From CBDBCU01 sp965203435 (GTDB lineage Bacteria; Chloroflexota; Dehalococcoidia; Lucifugimonadales; UBA3495): 64,000 bases of DNA. The stretch is taken from assembly GCA_965203435.1 (NCBI GenBank), contig CBDBCU010000008.1:1-64000 (forward strand), in the 5' to 3' direction. The first letter of the stretch is position 1. The number at the start of each line of letters is the position of its first letter. Below the pieces are notes generated by a model. It was not told the origin of the DNA. It saw only the letters and a program-made list of their open reading frames with translations, and searched no databases. The position numbers and the translations under genes are program-made. Positions 40,863 through 50,109 of the stretch are shown one piece after another.

Positions 40863-41915
40863 ATGAAGTTTGGGCTTTTCCATTCGGTTCAGTTGCCTGA
40901 CCCGGCCCGGCAGAATGAATACTACCGGGACGCCCTGGAGCAGGTGCTGTGGGCGGAACAGTTGGGCTACGATTCGGTCTGGATGACCGAGCATCACTTT
41001 TCCCGGCACGGCATCGTTTCCGCCTCTTTGTCGGTGCTGGCCTATCTGGCCGGGCTGACCAGCCGCATCCGCCTGGCGACCGCCGTCACCGTGCTGCCCT
41101 TTCACAATCCCATTCAGATTGCCGAGGAAGCGGCCACGGTGGATGTGCTGAGCAACGGGCGGCTGGATTTGGGCGTGGGCCGGGGCTACCAGTGGGGGGA
41201 GTTCCACAAGTTCAACATTCCGATGGCGGAGGCCGACCGTCGCTTTCAGGAAGCCATCGGGGTGCTGACCCGGGCCTGGACGGAAACCGAACCCTTTGAC
41301 CATCGGGGGGAGTTCTGGACTTTCAACGATATGACCGTCCAGCCCAAGCCGGTGCAGGCGCCCTATCCGCCGCTGTGGGTGGCGGCCGCCAGTCCGGCCA
41401 GTATGGATCGCATCGCCGCCCACGGCTGGAATCTGCTGGTGGGGCAGGGCTTGACTTTTGACCAGGTGGCGGAGCAAGTGGCTTATTTCCGCGGCGCGGT
41501 GGGGGAGGCCGGCGGCGATTATGACCCCTATCGGGTCAAAGTAGCCCGGGCGATGTATACCGCCCCCACCGCAGAACAAGCCAAGCAGGACGCCGCCGAA
41601 CCCTTTATGTGGTTCAAGCGGACGGGAGATGAAGTGGGCGCGCCCCCGGAACGGCGCGGCGAGCTGCTGCCGGAAAACTATCAGCAGTACCGCCGCCGCT
41701 TTGCCGCCGAAACCGCCTTTGACTATGCGGATCTGGCGGAACGGGTCATCCTGTTCGGCAATCCGGACCAGGTGGCGGAAAAGGTGGCCCGGCTGCAAAA
41801 AGCCGGGGTGTCCAGCATCATCCTTTTCACCAACTACGGCGGCATTGCCAGCAACAAGGTCAAGGATTCCCTGGAACTTTTCGCCACCGAGGTAATGCCC
41901 CACTTCCAGGATTAG
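40863..41915 (+). CDS. LLM-class flavin-dependent monooxygenase (1)
   Basis: A 350-residue bacterial-luciferase-like TIM barrel. It opens MKFGLFHSVQLPDP. Signature pieces are YDSVWMTEHHFSRHGIV, RIRLATAVTVLPFHNPIQIAEEAATVD and GRLDLGVGRGYQ. These proteins use reduced FMN (or F420) and oxygen; the substrate is unknown. AGGAG lies 5 nt before the ATG. It sits between two family B elements. Two further members lie at 51332 and 59553, an expansion typical of lineages degrading recalcitrant organics. Confidence 0.9.
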   Translation: MKFGLFHSVQLPDPARQNEYYRDALEQVLWAEQLGYDSVWMTEHHFSRHGIVSASLSVLAYLAGLTSRIRLATAVTVLPFHNPIQIAEEAATVDVLSNGRLDLGVGRGYQWGEFHKFNIPMAEADRRFQEAIGVLTRAWTETEPFDHRGEFWTFNDMTVQPKPVQAPYPPLWVAAASPASMDRIAAHGWNLLVGQGLTFDQVAEQVAYFRGAVGEAGGDYDPYRVKVARAMYTAPTAEQAKQDAAEPFMWFKRTGDEVGAPPERRGELLPENYQQYRRRFAAETAFDYADLAERVILFGNPDQVAEKVARLQKAGVSSIILFTNYGGIASNKVKDSLELFATEVMPHFQD

Positions 41916-41919
41916 CCCG

Positions 41920-42047
41920 ATTCAAACATGGATAGACAGGATAGACAGGATTATTTGATCGTCTGCTCAGTTAGATTCTTTCCTTGCCGGGAGAATCCTG
42001 ATTAGCAGATACAAAAATCCTGTCTATCCTGTCTATCCATGTTAATT
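41920..42047. repeat. Family B element
   Basis: About 128 bp. Left arm attcaaacatggatagacag, right arm gtctatccatgttaatt. Its right end supplies an ATG in frame with moxR. Confidence 0.9.
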
Positions 42048-42068
42048 AAAAAACCAGGAGAAAGCGCC

Positions 42069-43001
42069 TTGACTGCTGCCGTTGCTCGGCCCGCCTCTAT
42101 TGACGAAGTGCAGAACCTGCTGCGCGGCCAGTCCTATGTGGCTGACCGGGGCTTGGCCGTAGCCATCTATCTGGCCTTGACTTTGCAGCGTCCCCTGTTT
42201 CTGGAGGGCGAGGCCGGCGTGGGCAAGACGGAAATCGCCCGGGCCTTGGCCCAGGGCTTGCCTGCCGAGCTGATTCGGCTCCAGTGCTACGAGGGGCTGG
42301 ATGTGAGCCAGGCGGTGTACGAGTGGAATCACGCCCGGCAGCTGCTGGAAATCCGCTTGCTGGAGGCGGCCGGGGCCGTGGATCGGCCGGCGGCGGCGGC
42401 TGACCTGTTCAGCGAGCGGTTTCTGATTAAGCGCCCCCTGCTGCAAGCCCTTGACGCCAGCCGGGAAGGGCCGCCGGTGCTGCTGATTGACGAACTGGAT
42501 CGGGCCGACGAGGAGTTCGAGGGTTTCCTGCTGGAACTGCTGGCCGACTTTCAGTTGACCATCCCGGAGTTGGGGACTTATCAGGCCGTCCACCCGCCCA
42601 TCGTTATCATCACTTCCAACCGCACCCGGGAAATCCACGACGCCCTGAAACGCCGCTGCCTCTATTACTGGATTGACTACCCGGACTATCAAAAGGAGCT
42701 GCAAATCGTCAATGCCCGGCTGCCGAATGCCCCGCGGCGGCTGGCGCAGCAAGTAACCGGGTTCATCCAGGAACTGCGGGAAACGGAACTTTACAAAATC
42801 CCCGGCGTGTCGGAAACCATTGACTGGACGGCGGCGTTGCTGGCCTTGAATCAGCAGGAACTGGAGGCCCAAGTCATTGACGACACCTTGGGCATAATGC
42901 TCAAGTATCAGGACGACATTGAACTGGTGCGGGGAGAGCCGGTGCGGAACATCCTGGAGCGTTCCCTGAACCGGGGGCCGCGGCGGGGGGGACGGAATTA
43001 A
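42069..43001 (+). CDS. MoxR-family AAA+ ATPase (CoxD-like)
   Basis: A 310-residue AAA+ ATPase. Walker A GEAGVGKT (47-54), Walker B VLLIDELDRADEE, and sensor-type IVIITSNRTREIHDALKRRC are present. Members paired with a CoxE-type VWA protein act in maturation of molybdenum hydroxylases (as in CO dehydrogenase) or as metal-insertion chaperones. The VWA gene follows after a family B element. TTG 42069 is chosen (AGGAG 9 nt upstream). An ATG at 42039 lies inside the repeat arm and would add 10 residues. The stop codon TAA is within the next family B element. Confidence 0.88.
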   Translation: MTAAVARPASIDEVQNLLRGQSYVADRGLAVAIYLALTLQRPLFLEGEAGVGKTEIARALAQGLPAELIRLQCYEGLDVSQAVYEWNHARQLLEIRLLEAAGAVDRPAAAADLFSERFLIKRPLLQALDASREGPPVLLIDELDRADEEFEGFLLELLADFQLTIPELGTYQAVHPPIVIITSNRTREIHDALKRRCLYYWIDYPDYQKELQIVNARLPNAPRRLAQQVTGFIQELRETELYKIPGVSETIDWTAALLALNQQELEAQVIDDTLGIMLKYQDDIELVRGEPVRNILERSLNRGPRRGGRN

Positions 43002-43120
43002 CATGGATAGACAGGATAGACAGGATTCTTGTATATGATGGGCAGGATTCTCCGGTTCGCGAGAATCCGTGCTTAGCAGACAACAAAAATCCTGTCTATC
43101 CTGTCTATCCATGTTTGAAT
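42996..43120. repeat. Family B element between moxR and VWA genes
   Basis: About 125 bp. Arms aattaacatggatagacagg and cctgtctatccatgtttgaa. It overlaps the moxR stop codon. Confidence 0.9.
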
Positions 43121-43148
43121 CCCGATGGTGGCATAGAGAGGAATCGTT

Positions 43149-44465
43149 ATGATTGATGATGCTGGGGAGGGCCACATCCTGCCCAATTTGCTGCTGTTCG
43201 GGGAAACTTTGCGGCGGCTGGGGCTGGATTTCGGCTCCGGCAATATGCTGGATCTGGTGCGGGCTACGGAAACCATCCCTATCGGGCGCAAGCAGGATTT
43301 CCGCTACGCCGCCCGCTGTCTGTTGGCGCATCGCAAGCAGGATTTGCCGCTATTCGATGACGCTTTCCAAATCTTTTGGCGGCGTCCGGCTCACGGCCTC
43401 AGCACCCGGGATTTGCGGAGTATGGGCGAGGAACGGCGCTATCGGCAACCCCGGGTGGGGCCGCCGGCCGCCGACGAATCCGACTCCGGCGATGCCCTGG
43501 GCCGCGCCGGGGAGGGCCAGGCCGGGATTGATATGAGCCGCACTTACAGCAGCCGGGAAGTGCTGCGGCAGAAGGATTTTGCCGACTTTACGCCGCAGGA
43601 AATGGCCCAAGCCCGGACGCTGCTGGCCGAACTTTCCTGGGATTTGGGCCGCCGCCGTTCCCGCCGCAGCGAACCTGGAGCCGGCCGCTTACCGGATTGG
43701 CGGCGCACTTTCCGCCAAAGCCTGCCCTATGGCGGCGAACCCTTGCAACTGGCCTACCGCAAATCCCGGGAAAAACCTCGCCCGTTGGTGCTGCTCTGCG
43801 ATGTCAGTGGGTCCATGGAACGCTACACCCGGATGCTGCTCCACTTCATCCATTCCCTGGCCGGGGATTTGGGCCGGGTCGAAGCCTTTCTCTTTGCCAC
43901 CCGGCTCACCCGCATCACCCGCTGCCTGGGCTATCGCAGCATTGACCAGGCGGTGAACGAAGTGGCCCGGGCGGTGCCGGATTGGGCCGGCGGCACCCGC
44001 ATTGGCGCGGCGGTCAAGGCGTATAACTATGCCTGGGCGCGGCGGACGCTGAACAGCGGCGCAGTTGTCCTGATTATTTCCGATGGCTGGGATCGGGGGG
44101 AGCCGGAGCTGCTTTCCAAAGAGATGGCCCGGTTGCAGCGCAGCTGTCACCGCCTGATTTGGCTGAATCCGCTGCTGGGGTCGCCCGGCTACCAGCCGCT
44201 GACCCAGGGAATGCAGGCCGCCCTGCCCTATGTGGATGATTTCCTGCCGGTGCATAACCTGGATAGCCTGGAATCCCTGGCCCAACACCTGAATCAGTTA
44301 AGCCCCCGCCGCGCCCCGGCCCGCCGGGCCGCCGGGAAAACCCGCCCGATAGAATCGCCGGAATCGGCCAGCCCGCCGCCGGCAACTCCCTCCCGCCCCC
44401 GGTCGGAACTGAACCCGGCCTTAGCCCCCACTTTCCGCCACCCCCGCTGGGGGCGGCCGGATTAG
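43149..44465 (+). CDS. VWA-domain protein, CoxE-like
   Basis: A 438-residue protein. The N-terminal half is the CoxE-type region (MLDLVRATETIPIGRKQDFR, RAYAARCLLAH-like). The VWA domain begins near 205 with the MIDAS DVSGSM (D218, S220, S222), plus LFATRLTRIT, GGTRIGAAVKAYN and LIISDGWDRGEPE. The C-terminus is a Pro/Arg/Ser-rich tail. It is the expected partner of the MoxR ATPase upstream, forming a chaperone pair for metalloenzyme assembly. The client enzyme is not in the window. Confidence 0.87.
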   Translation: MIDDAGEGHILPNLLLFGETLRRLGLDFGSGNMLDLVRATETIPIGRKQDFRYAARCLLAHRKQDLPLFDDAFQIFWRRPAHGLSTRDLRSMGEERRYRQPRVGPPAADESDSGDALGRAGEGQAGIDMSRTYSSREVLRQKDFADFTPQEMAQARTLLAELSWDLGRRRSRRSEPGAGRLPDWRRTFRQSLPYGGEPLQLAYRKSREKPRPLVLLCDVSGSMERYTRMLLHFIHSLAGDLGRVEAFLFATRLTRITRCLGYRSIDQAVNEVARAVPDWAGGTRIGAAVKAYNYAWARRTLNSGAVVLIISDGWDRGEPELLSKEMARLQRSCHRLIWLNPLLGSPGYQPLTQGMQAALPYVDDFLPVHNLDSLESLAQHLNQLSPRRAPARRAAGKTRPIESPESASPPPATPSRPRSELNPALAPTFRHPRWGRPD

Positions 44466-44470
44466 TTTTA

Positions 44471-44598
44471 TTTACATGGATAGACAGGATAAACAGGATA
44501 GACAGGATTCCTATATCTGCCAAGAACGGTTATTGCCGGCCAGTACCGTGCTCAGCAGATACGAAAATCCTGTTTATCCTGTATATCCATGTTTGAAT
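44471..44598. repeat. Family B element
   Basis: About 128 bp. Left arm tttacatggatagacaggat, right arm tcctgtatatccatgtttga. Confidence 0.9.
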
Positions 44599-44669
44599 CC
44601 GTCCCGGTTTGCCTTTCATCGGAATGGCTGTTATTCTATCCCCACTCCCCACAAAAGCGAGGCGCGGAA

Positions 44670-45386
44670 ATGCCCTTTTGTACCCACTGCGGCCTTGAGT
44701 ATCAGCAGCCGGCCAATTTCTGCAACCGGTGCGGCCGGGCCTTGCCCGTTGCGGCGGTTAGAGCGGCGGTCGAGGAAAGCCCTGTTGCGGCGGTTAGAGC
44801 GGCGGTCGAGGAAAGCCCCGTTGCGACGGCAATGCCTTTGGAATTGCCCTATTACCTTTCCCTGAACCGCATCTTTTTTATGACGGCGCTGACTTTCGGG
44901 TTTTACCTGTTTTACTGGTTCTATCTGACTTGGCACCAGTACCGGGACTATGCCGGCAAAGAAGCCTATCCGTTTTGGCACGCCTTGGCCTTGCTGGTAC
45001 CCCTCTACAACCTGTTCCGCGCCTACGCCCACGCCTGCGCCTACCGGGACTTGATGCGGGACGCTGACCTTCCCGGTTCCATCAATGCGCCGTTGGCCGT
45101 GGTACTGACGCTGATTGCCTGGATCCTGTCCTTTGCCGCTTTTACAGACTCTTTCAGCCCGTTGGCCTTGACCCGGGGCGGCGCGGTCAGCATTGTCCTG
45201 GTTGACGCGGGCGCAATTGCGGCGGTTATCGTTTTACTTGTCCACTTCCAAAGCAACCTGAACGGGTACTGGCATAGCCGGCCCAATTGGCGGGTGAGCT
45301 CGGCCCCGGTCGGATTTGGGGAGATAATCTTTGGGATTGTCGGGGCGGTGGCTTGGCTGAGAGCCTTGGCGAACATATCCGGCTAG
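44670..45386 (+). CDS. Zinc-ribbon membrane protein
   Basis: A 238-residue protein. An N-terminal zinc ribbon (CTHCGLEYQQPANFCNRCGR, four Cys) is followed by two direct copies of AVRAAVEESPV, encoded by a 36-nt tandem duplication near 44750-44821. About five hydrophobic segments follow, starting with IFFMTALTFGFYLFYWFYLT. The layout matches DUF4234-like membrane proteins of unknown function. ATG 44670 is preferred; the ATG at 44589 belongs to a family B arm. It overlaps the convergent PAP2 gene by 4 nt. Confidence 0.75.
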   Translation: MPFCTHCGLEYQQPANFCNRCGRALPVAAVRAAVEESPVAAVRAAVEESPVATAMPLELPYYLSLNRIFFMTALTFGFYLFYWFYLTWHQYRDYAGKEAYPFWHALALLVPLYNLFRAYAHACAYRDLMRDADLPGSINAPLAVVLTLIAWILSFAAFTDSFSPLALTRGGAVSIVLVDAGAIAAVIVLLVHFQSNLNGYWHSRPNWRVSSAPVGFGEIIFGIVGAVAWLRALANISG

Positions 45387-46138
45387 TCCCGGCGGAGGAA
45401 TCCGCCTATCCGCCCCGCCGCCGCTACTACCGCAAAAGCAAGCCCGGCCAAGGCCGCCCCGGCCGCCGCGTCCAGCACAAAGTGGTTGCCGGTGCCAAGG
45501 ATGGCGGCCAGGGTCAGCAGGGGATAGGCCAATCCTACATAGCGGAAAGGGCTGGGCAATTCCCGCAGAAAGAGCGTCCCCAGAATGCAAGTCCAGCTGA
45601 AATGCAGGCTGGGCATCGCGGCGTTGGTATTGTAAAAGGCAGCCATCGCCGGCCCGCCGTAAAAGGCCGGGCCGTAGGCTTGGATGGTGTCCACCAGATA
45701 GGGCGTCTGGAAAGGCGGGGCGGCCGGCCAGAGGGCAAAGACGGCCAGGGCCATTAGCAGGTTGACCACCAAGACGCGGCGATAGTAGTAATAAGCCCGG
45801 CGGCGGACGCAGTAAAAAATCAGCGCCACCGCCAGGATGACCGGCCAGTAGGTCAGGATATAAACCCAGTTCAGCAGGATAAGCAGCGGCCGGGCAGAGT
45901 CCATAAGCCCCTGCTGCATAGCCGGCTCGATGAACAGCCCCAGGGACTGCTCCAGGGCCACTATCGCCGCCGCATTGGATAAAGCCGCCGTTTCGCCGCC
46001 CACGGCCAACTCCCGTACCAGCAGGTACAGCAGATAGGCCGCCGGGTACAAGGCCAGCTCAATGCTATGCCGCCGCCAGCCGGCCCGGTCAACCAGGCCG
46101 GGCGCAGCATTGCGCCTGGGGAATCGGGAGAAAGGCAT
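45383..46138 (-). CDS. PAP2-superfamily membrane phosphatase/transferase
   Basis: A 251-residue integral membrane protein with about six helices. The PAP2 active-site motifs are AMPSLHFSWTCILGTL (the SxxHxSW-like motif 2 with His) and TGNHFVLDAAAGAALA (motif 3, His-Asp). Motif 1 (KxxxxxxRP) is not obvious, which places it in the inositol-phosphotransferase-like PAP2_3 branch rather than classical phosphatidate phosphatases. It probably acts on lipid phosphates at the membrane. Convergent with the zinc-ribbon membrane gene. Confidence 0.8.
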   Translation of the reverse strand: MPFSRFPRRNAAPGLVDRAGWRRHSIELALYPAAYLLYLLVRELAVGGETAALSNAAAIVALEQSLGLFIEPAMQQGLMDSARPLLILLNWVYILTYWPVILAVALIFYCVRRRAYYYYRRVLVVNLLMALAVFALWPAAPPFQTPYLVDTIQAYGPAFYGGPAMAAFYNTNAAMPSLHFSWTCILGTLFLRELPSPFRYVGLAYPLLTLAAILGTGNHFVLDAAAGAALAGLAFAVVAAAGRIGGFLRRD

Positions 46139-46247
46139 AACCACCCTCTGCCGGATTGCCGATTAAAACCCCATAATACAATATGCCGCAACAATGGCGG
46201 CCGGAAAAGACAGCAAGGCCGCTTTATCAAAGATAGGCCAATATCCC

Positions 46248-46277
46248 CTGGCAAAACCGCCGTTTATCCCTTATAAT
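46248..46277 (+). promoter_or_regulatory. Promoter of the 109-aa gene
   Basis: CTGGCA (46248-46253), 18-nt spacer, TATAAT (46272-46277). Confidence 0.45.
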
Positions 46278-46307
46278 AGCCCCATCTTGCCTTTAAGGAG
46301 CGTTGCT

Positions 46308-46637
46308 ATGTATATGGTGCGGAGAGTTTGCCGGACCAAGCCCGGCCAGGCGTGGAAGGCGGCCGGCCTGCTGGCCCGGATTTGCCAGGCGTACGAGGAA
46401 AAGGGGCGCAGCAAGGCCGTCATCTACATCGGCGGCCAGGGCCTGCCCGGCACGCCGAACTCGGTCTATGCCGAGTGGACCCAGGACGCCATCGAGCCCA
46501 ACTGGTTCTCCCAAATCCCGCCGGCGGTGCTGGAGTATAACCCCCAGCTCCAGGCCCTCCTGGACGAGTATGTCCTGGAACTCTACGAGGTGGCGACCCC
46601 GGAAAAGCTGGTCGAGCGCGGCGTCGCCGTAACCTAG
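46308..46637 (+). CDS. Hypothetical protein (109 aa), possible dimeric alpha/beta barrel
   Basis: Begins MYMVRRVCRTKPGQAWKAAG, and the pattern strand-helix-strand (VIYIGGQGLPG, VYAEWTQDAIE) suggests a small ferredoxin-like barrel. Family not recognised. AAGGAG lies 7 nt before the ATG and a clear -10 is present, so it is a real, separately transcribed gene. A strong GC hairpin lies between it and the next gene (46662-46690). Confidence 0.65.
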   Translation: MYMVRRVCRTKPGQAWKAAGLLARICQAYEEKGRSKAVIYIGGQGLPGTPNSVYAEWTQDAIEPNWFSQIPPAVLEYNPQLQALLDEYVLELYEVATPEKLVERGVAVT

Positions 46638-46721
46638 GGCCGGCCCTCCGGAAAAATCCGGGGGTCGCCGCCACGGCGGCGGCCCCCCATCCCTTGCCCC
46701 AATCCTACACCGGAAGTTTTG

Positions 46722-47732
46722 ATGATGATGATGCCGCAGGATGTTACCGGAAATCCCCGGTGGCAGTTGGCCCGGGAAATCGTGGCCCAACTGCGGGAAT
46801 TGCCGGCGGATACTGCCGAGGCCGAAGTAGAGAACCGGCTGCGGAATATCTTGGGGTATCTTTTCCCGGAGCTCGGCTACCCGGATATTGCCACGCAGTT
46901 TCCCTCGGGCAACGGTCCCATCGATGTCTATTGCCGCAATGTGGTCTTTGAGACCAAGCAGCAAGGCCGCAAAGAGGATGCCCGGGTTAAGCCCGACGGC
47001 TTTACCGAAACCCCGGAGGAGCAGGCCGTCCGCTACCTGAACGCCTTGACGGCCCGGCCCAATATATTCAACGACAGCAGTACCGGTTGGCGGGCCGGCA
47101 TCACCGACGGCAAGGCGTGGAGCTTTTACGATTACCGCCGGGATGCGGAACCGCCCTTGACTCTACTGCGGGAACTGTCGTTGCAAGAGCCGGAGGATGA
47201 CGACCGCCTGCTGGCTTATCTCTACGGATTCGTCGACCGCACGGCTAAAAAGTCGCCGCCCACCGACCGGCCGCAATGGTCTGAGGGTATGGTGGCCGCC
47301 TTTGTTGCCCTGGCCGCCGATTGCGAGCAGCTGCCGGGGTATGATGTCAAGCGCCGTTTGTGGCGGGATTTACTGCGCGGCGCTTTTATCGCTCCGCCCG
47401 AGGAGGCGGCGGCGGAGCGGGATCTGTTTGCCCGCCATACGCTGCTGGTGGTAATCGCCCGGGCCGTAGCGGAAACCCTTTTGCAGGTTCGTCAGCAAGC
47501 GGCTGACCCCTCAGCCTTGCGCCGGCGTTTGACCGGAGGATTCGCCGCTTGGCTGCTGGACGCCGCCGAGGCCAATGGAGAAAAGGTCATCGACGAATTG
47601 GTGGTCGAGGTTGACCGCTATGACTGGAGTTTTGCCGGGCGGGATACCCTGAAAGACTTGTACCATATCGTTATTCCCCGCAACATCCGCCACGATTTCG
47701 GGGAATACTACACCCCCGGACTGGCTGGCTAG
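46722..47732 (+). CDS. N-terminal fragment of a Type IIG-like restriction-modification protein
   Basis: A 336-residue open frame. It holds a PD-(D/E)xK nuclease-like core (GPIDVYCRNVVFETKQQG: Asp followed by E-x-K) and a helical connector. It ends at the pre-motif I sequence HDFGEYYTPGLAG-stop. In the family this reads GEYYTPDWLA and continues into the methyltransferase, which is found in the next frame from 47737. One extra C in the run at 47713-47717 explains the break. Several ATG codons follow each other at the start (46722, 46725, 46728, 46731). Confidence 0.8.
   Translation: MMMMPQDVTGNPRWQLAREIVAQLRELPADTAEAEVENRLRNILGYLFPELGYPDIATQFPSGNGPIDVYCRNVVFETKQQGRKEDARVKPDGFTETPEEQAVRYLNALTARPNIFNDSSTGWRAGITDGKAWSFYDYRRDAEPPLTLLRELSLQEPEDDDRLLAYLYGFVDRTAKKSPPTDRPQWSEGMVAAFVALAADCEQLPGYDVKRRLWRDLLRGAFIAPPEEAAAERDLFARHTLLVVIARAVAETLLQVRQQAADPSALRRRLTGGFAAWLLDAAEANGEKVIDELVVEVDRYDWSFAGRDTLKDLYHIVIPRNIRHDFGEYYTPGLAG
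47713..47717 (+). other. Frameshift site (five-C run) splitting the restriction-modification gene
   Basis: Reading acccc|ggac gives TP-D-W-L-A-R-A-V-C-E-E, joining both frames into one protein of about 1035 residues. With five C the frame ends at TAG 47730-47732. Confidence 0.8.
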
Positions 47733-47736
47733 GGCG

Positions 47737-49827
47737 GTGTGCGAGGAAGTGATGGACGCCGACTGGCGGCGGGAAACCATTGCAATGGCCGTCGCCGGTC
47801 AACTGGACGGCCCGGCCGTGCTGGATCCGGCCTGCGGCTCCGGCACTTTCCTGTATCACGCTACCCAACTGCTGCTGGCCGCCGCCGCCCAACACCCGGA
47901 ACTGGTCAACAGCCCCCACTCTCAAGTCGAAATCGTCAACAAGCTAGTGGCCGGGATGGACTTGCATCCGGTAGCCGTGGAGTTGGCAAAGACCACTAAA
48001 ATCGCCGCCTTTTCCAATATGGCCTTCTCCCGGCAATTGGAGGATGTCCGGGTCTATATGGGCGACAGCCTGCAATGGGAATCCCGGCGCAACGGCGCGG
48101 ATATTTCCTTTGAGGACCGGGTAATCGTTCAGACTGATGACCCGGAGCAGCCGCTGACTTTTCCCCGCTCCTTTCTGCTGAACGAACACTTTGACCTGAT
48201 GCTGAACCAGATTTTCGACTACGCCCACCTGCGTTCCTATCCCGCCATCGAGGACGACTTGGCCGCGGTGCTGTCTATGCCTACGGCGGCCGACCGGAAC
48301 ATAATGCTCGCCCTGTATCGCCGGGTGCGCGGCTATGTGGAAGCCCGGCGCGATCATGTGTGGAGTTGGTACATCGGCAACCTGGTGCAGCCGATCCGCC
48401 TGACCGAGCAACCGCCCAGCCGACTGGTGGGCAATCCGCCCTGGGTAGTCTATAACGCTATGGCCCATAACCCGGAACGGCAGGATGCCTTTCGTCAGCA
48501 AGCCGGCCAGCGCGGCTTGTGGGCCGGCCGCTACTTGGCCCCGCAAAATGACCTGGCGGCGACCTTTGTCGCCACCTGCGTGGACTACTACCTGAAACCC
48601 GGCGGCCAGTTCGGTTTTGTGTTGCCTTACGCCGCCTTGCGCGGGCGGCACTGGGAGCCTTTCCGCAGCGGTAACTGGAGCCTGCCGGAATCCGCCGGAC
48701 GAGGGCGTACCCTGGCCGACTTGAGTCCGGAGGCCTGGAACTTTTTTGCCGGAGCGGTGCGCCCCTTTCCCTGGGCCAACTCCTCGGCGGTATTCGGGCG
48801 CAAGTTGGATACCGCCGGCACGACAGCGAAAGTCAAGCCGGAGCCGCTTTCCGGGATCCAACGGGTCGGCAATACCGAAGCGGTAAGGCCGCGAATGTCC
48901 TGGGAGGAGGCCAAGCCGCTGCTTACCTTTACCCGCCAGGAGCAGCGGCATACCGAAGCCAGCGAAGCCTATGCCGGGGTATTTCGCAATGGGGCTACCC
49001 TGTTTCCCCAGTCTTTGGTGGTGTTCGAGCGGCCTAAGGAACGGGGCGTGGGCCTTGTCTATTTCCGCACTAACCCGGCTAAAGGGGCGTGGCGGGGAAC
49101 GGACGGCGACGGTCAAGTAGAGGAGCAGTTCGTAAAGCAAGCGATCTTTTCCCGTTTGTTGCTGCCTTTCGGTACCAACGGCCATTCGCACATCATCGCG
49201 CCCTTTGCAGCCGATGGCGCGAGCTTGCTCGAAACCCTGCCGCAAGGAGCCGACAGCGTCCACTTCCGAGGGTATTGGGACGCCGCCAGTCGGAAATGCC
49301 GGGAAATCACCAGCGGCCGGCCGCCTAATACTTTGACGGAGCGGGTGGACTGGCTGGGCAAACTGTCGGCGCAGCTGGGCAAAAGCCCTTTGACCAAAGT
49401 GATTTATAACGCCAGTGGCAGCAACCTGGTCGCCGCCGTAATCGATAGCGAGCAGATAACCAGCCACAACACCTATTGGGCGCTGTTTGACGACCCGGCC
49501 CCGGCCCATTACTTGGCGGCGGTATTCAACGCAGGCTGTTTGCAGCAGTTTTTTCGGGAGGCTTGCCGGGCCAGCGACCGGGATTTTATGCTGCTGCCCG
49601 TCCAGAACCTGCCCATTCCCGCCTTTGACGCTGGCAACGAACAGCACGCCAACCTGGCGGCGCAGTCCCGGTTGGCCCACCAGCGGGTGGCGGCGTTAGT
49701 GGCGGAACAGGCGGCCGGCCGGCGGAAAATCAACCGCAATGATGTGCTGCGGGATGGGGCCATGCAGCCCCTCCTGGCCGCCATTGACCGGTCGGTGCAG
49801 GCCATCCTGCCGGATTACTGTTCCTGA
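47737..49827 (+). CDS. C-terminal fragment of the same restriction-modification protein (N6-adenine methylase plus target recognition)
   Basis: 696 residues from a GTG. Methyltransferase motif I is AVLDPACGSGTFLYHATQLL, motif IV is LVGNPPWVVYNAM (NPPW), and a long C-terminal region probably holds the target-recognition domain (LLPVQNLPIPAFDAG). Together with the preceding frame it matches Eco57I/Type IIG enzymes, which both cut and methylate. Whether this part is translated alone is unknown; no ribosome site precedes the GTG. Confidence 0.82.
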   Translation: MCEEVMDADWRRETIAMAVAGQLDGPAVLDPACGSGTFLYHATQLLLAAAAQHPELVNSPHSQVEIVNKLVAGMDLHPVAVELAKTTKIAAFSNMAFSRQLEDVRVYMGDSLQWESRRNGADISFEDRVIVQTDDPEQPLTFPRSFLLNEHFDLMLNQIFDYAHLRSYPAIEDDLAAVLSMPTAADRNIMLALYRRVRGYVEARRDHVWSWYIGNLVQPIRLTEQPPSRLVGNPPWVVYNAMAHNPERQDAFRQQAGQRGLWAGRYLAPQNDLAATFVATCVDYYLKPGGQFGFVLPYAALRGRHWEPFRSGNWSLPESAGRGRTLADLSPEAWNFFAGAVRPFPWANSSAVFGRKLDTAGTTAKVKPEPLSGIQRVGNTEAVRPRMSWEEAKPLLTFTRQEQRHTEASEAYAGVFRNGATLFPQSLVVFERPKERGVGLVYFRTNPAKGAWRGTDGDGQVEEQFVKQAIFSRLLLPFGTNGHSHIIAPFAADGASLLETLPQGADSVHFRGYWDAASRKCREITSGRPPNTLTERVDWLGKLSAQLGKSPLTKVIYNASGSNLVAAVIDSEQITSHNTYWALFDDPAPAHYLAAVFNAGCLQQFFREACRASDRDFMLLPVQNLPIPAFDAGNEQHANLAAQSRLAHQRVAALVAEQAAGRRKINRNDVLRDGAMQPLLAAIDRSVQAILPDYCS

Positions 49828-49851
49828 TTGCAACCGTCGTTGCCGCTCCCC

Positions 49852-49953
49852 ACCGTCATTCCCGCGTAAGCGGGAATCCCGAACGGTATTGCCAAAGACC
49901 GGCTTGCCACTAATCGGGCATTTCGGGATTCCCGCTTGCGCGAGAATGGCGGT
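49852..49953. repeat. Family A element (diverged right arm)
   Basis: 102-bp copy. The right arm reads gcttgcgcgagaatggcggt. A lone right arm follows at 50020-50049. Confidence 0.85.
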
Positions 49954-50070
49954 AGAAAGGCGGCCGGGAAGGACGGTCGAGAGGCGGCCGGGAATGATGG
50001 CAGGTTACTCAATTACCGTCGGGATTCCCGCTTACGCGGGAATGACGGTCGAGGGACGGCGGGAATGGTG

Positions 50071-50076
50071 TATAAT
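50071..50076 (+). promoter_or_regulatory. Candidate -10 of the amidohydrolase gene
   Basis: TATAAT in the same aatggtgtataat context as upstream of sat. Confidence 0.4.
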
Positions 50077-50109
50077 GCCAAGCATACATCCCCCCAAAAG
50101 GAGCTGGTT

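Noticed and set aside
42039..42068. ATG 42039 as moxR start
   Set aside because: It lies in a family B arm and has no SD; TTG 42069 has AGGAG at suitable distance.
47944..49680. Antisense open frame of 578 aa opposite the restriction-modification gene
   Set aside because: No motifs, and the sense strand has methyltransferase motifs I and IV.
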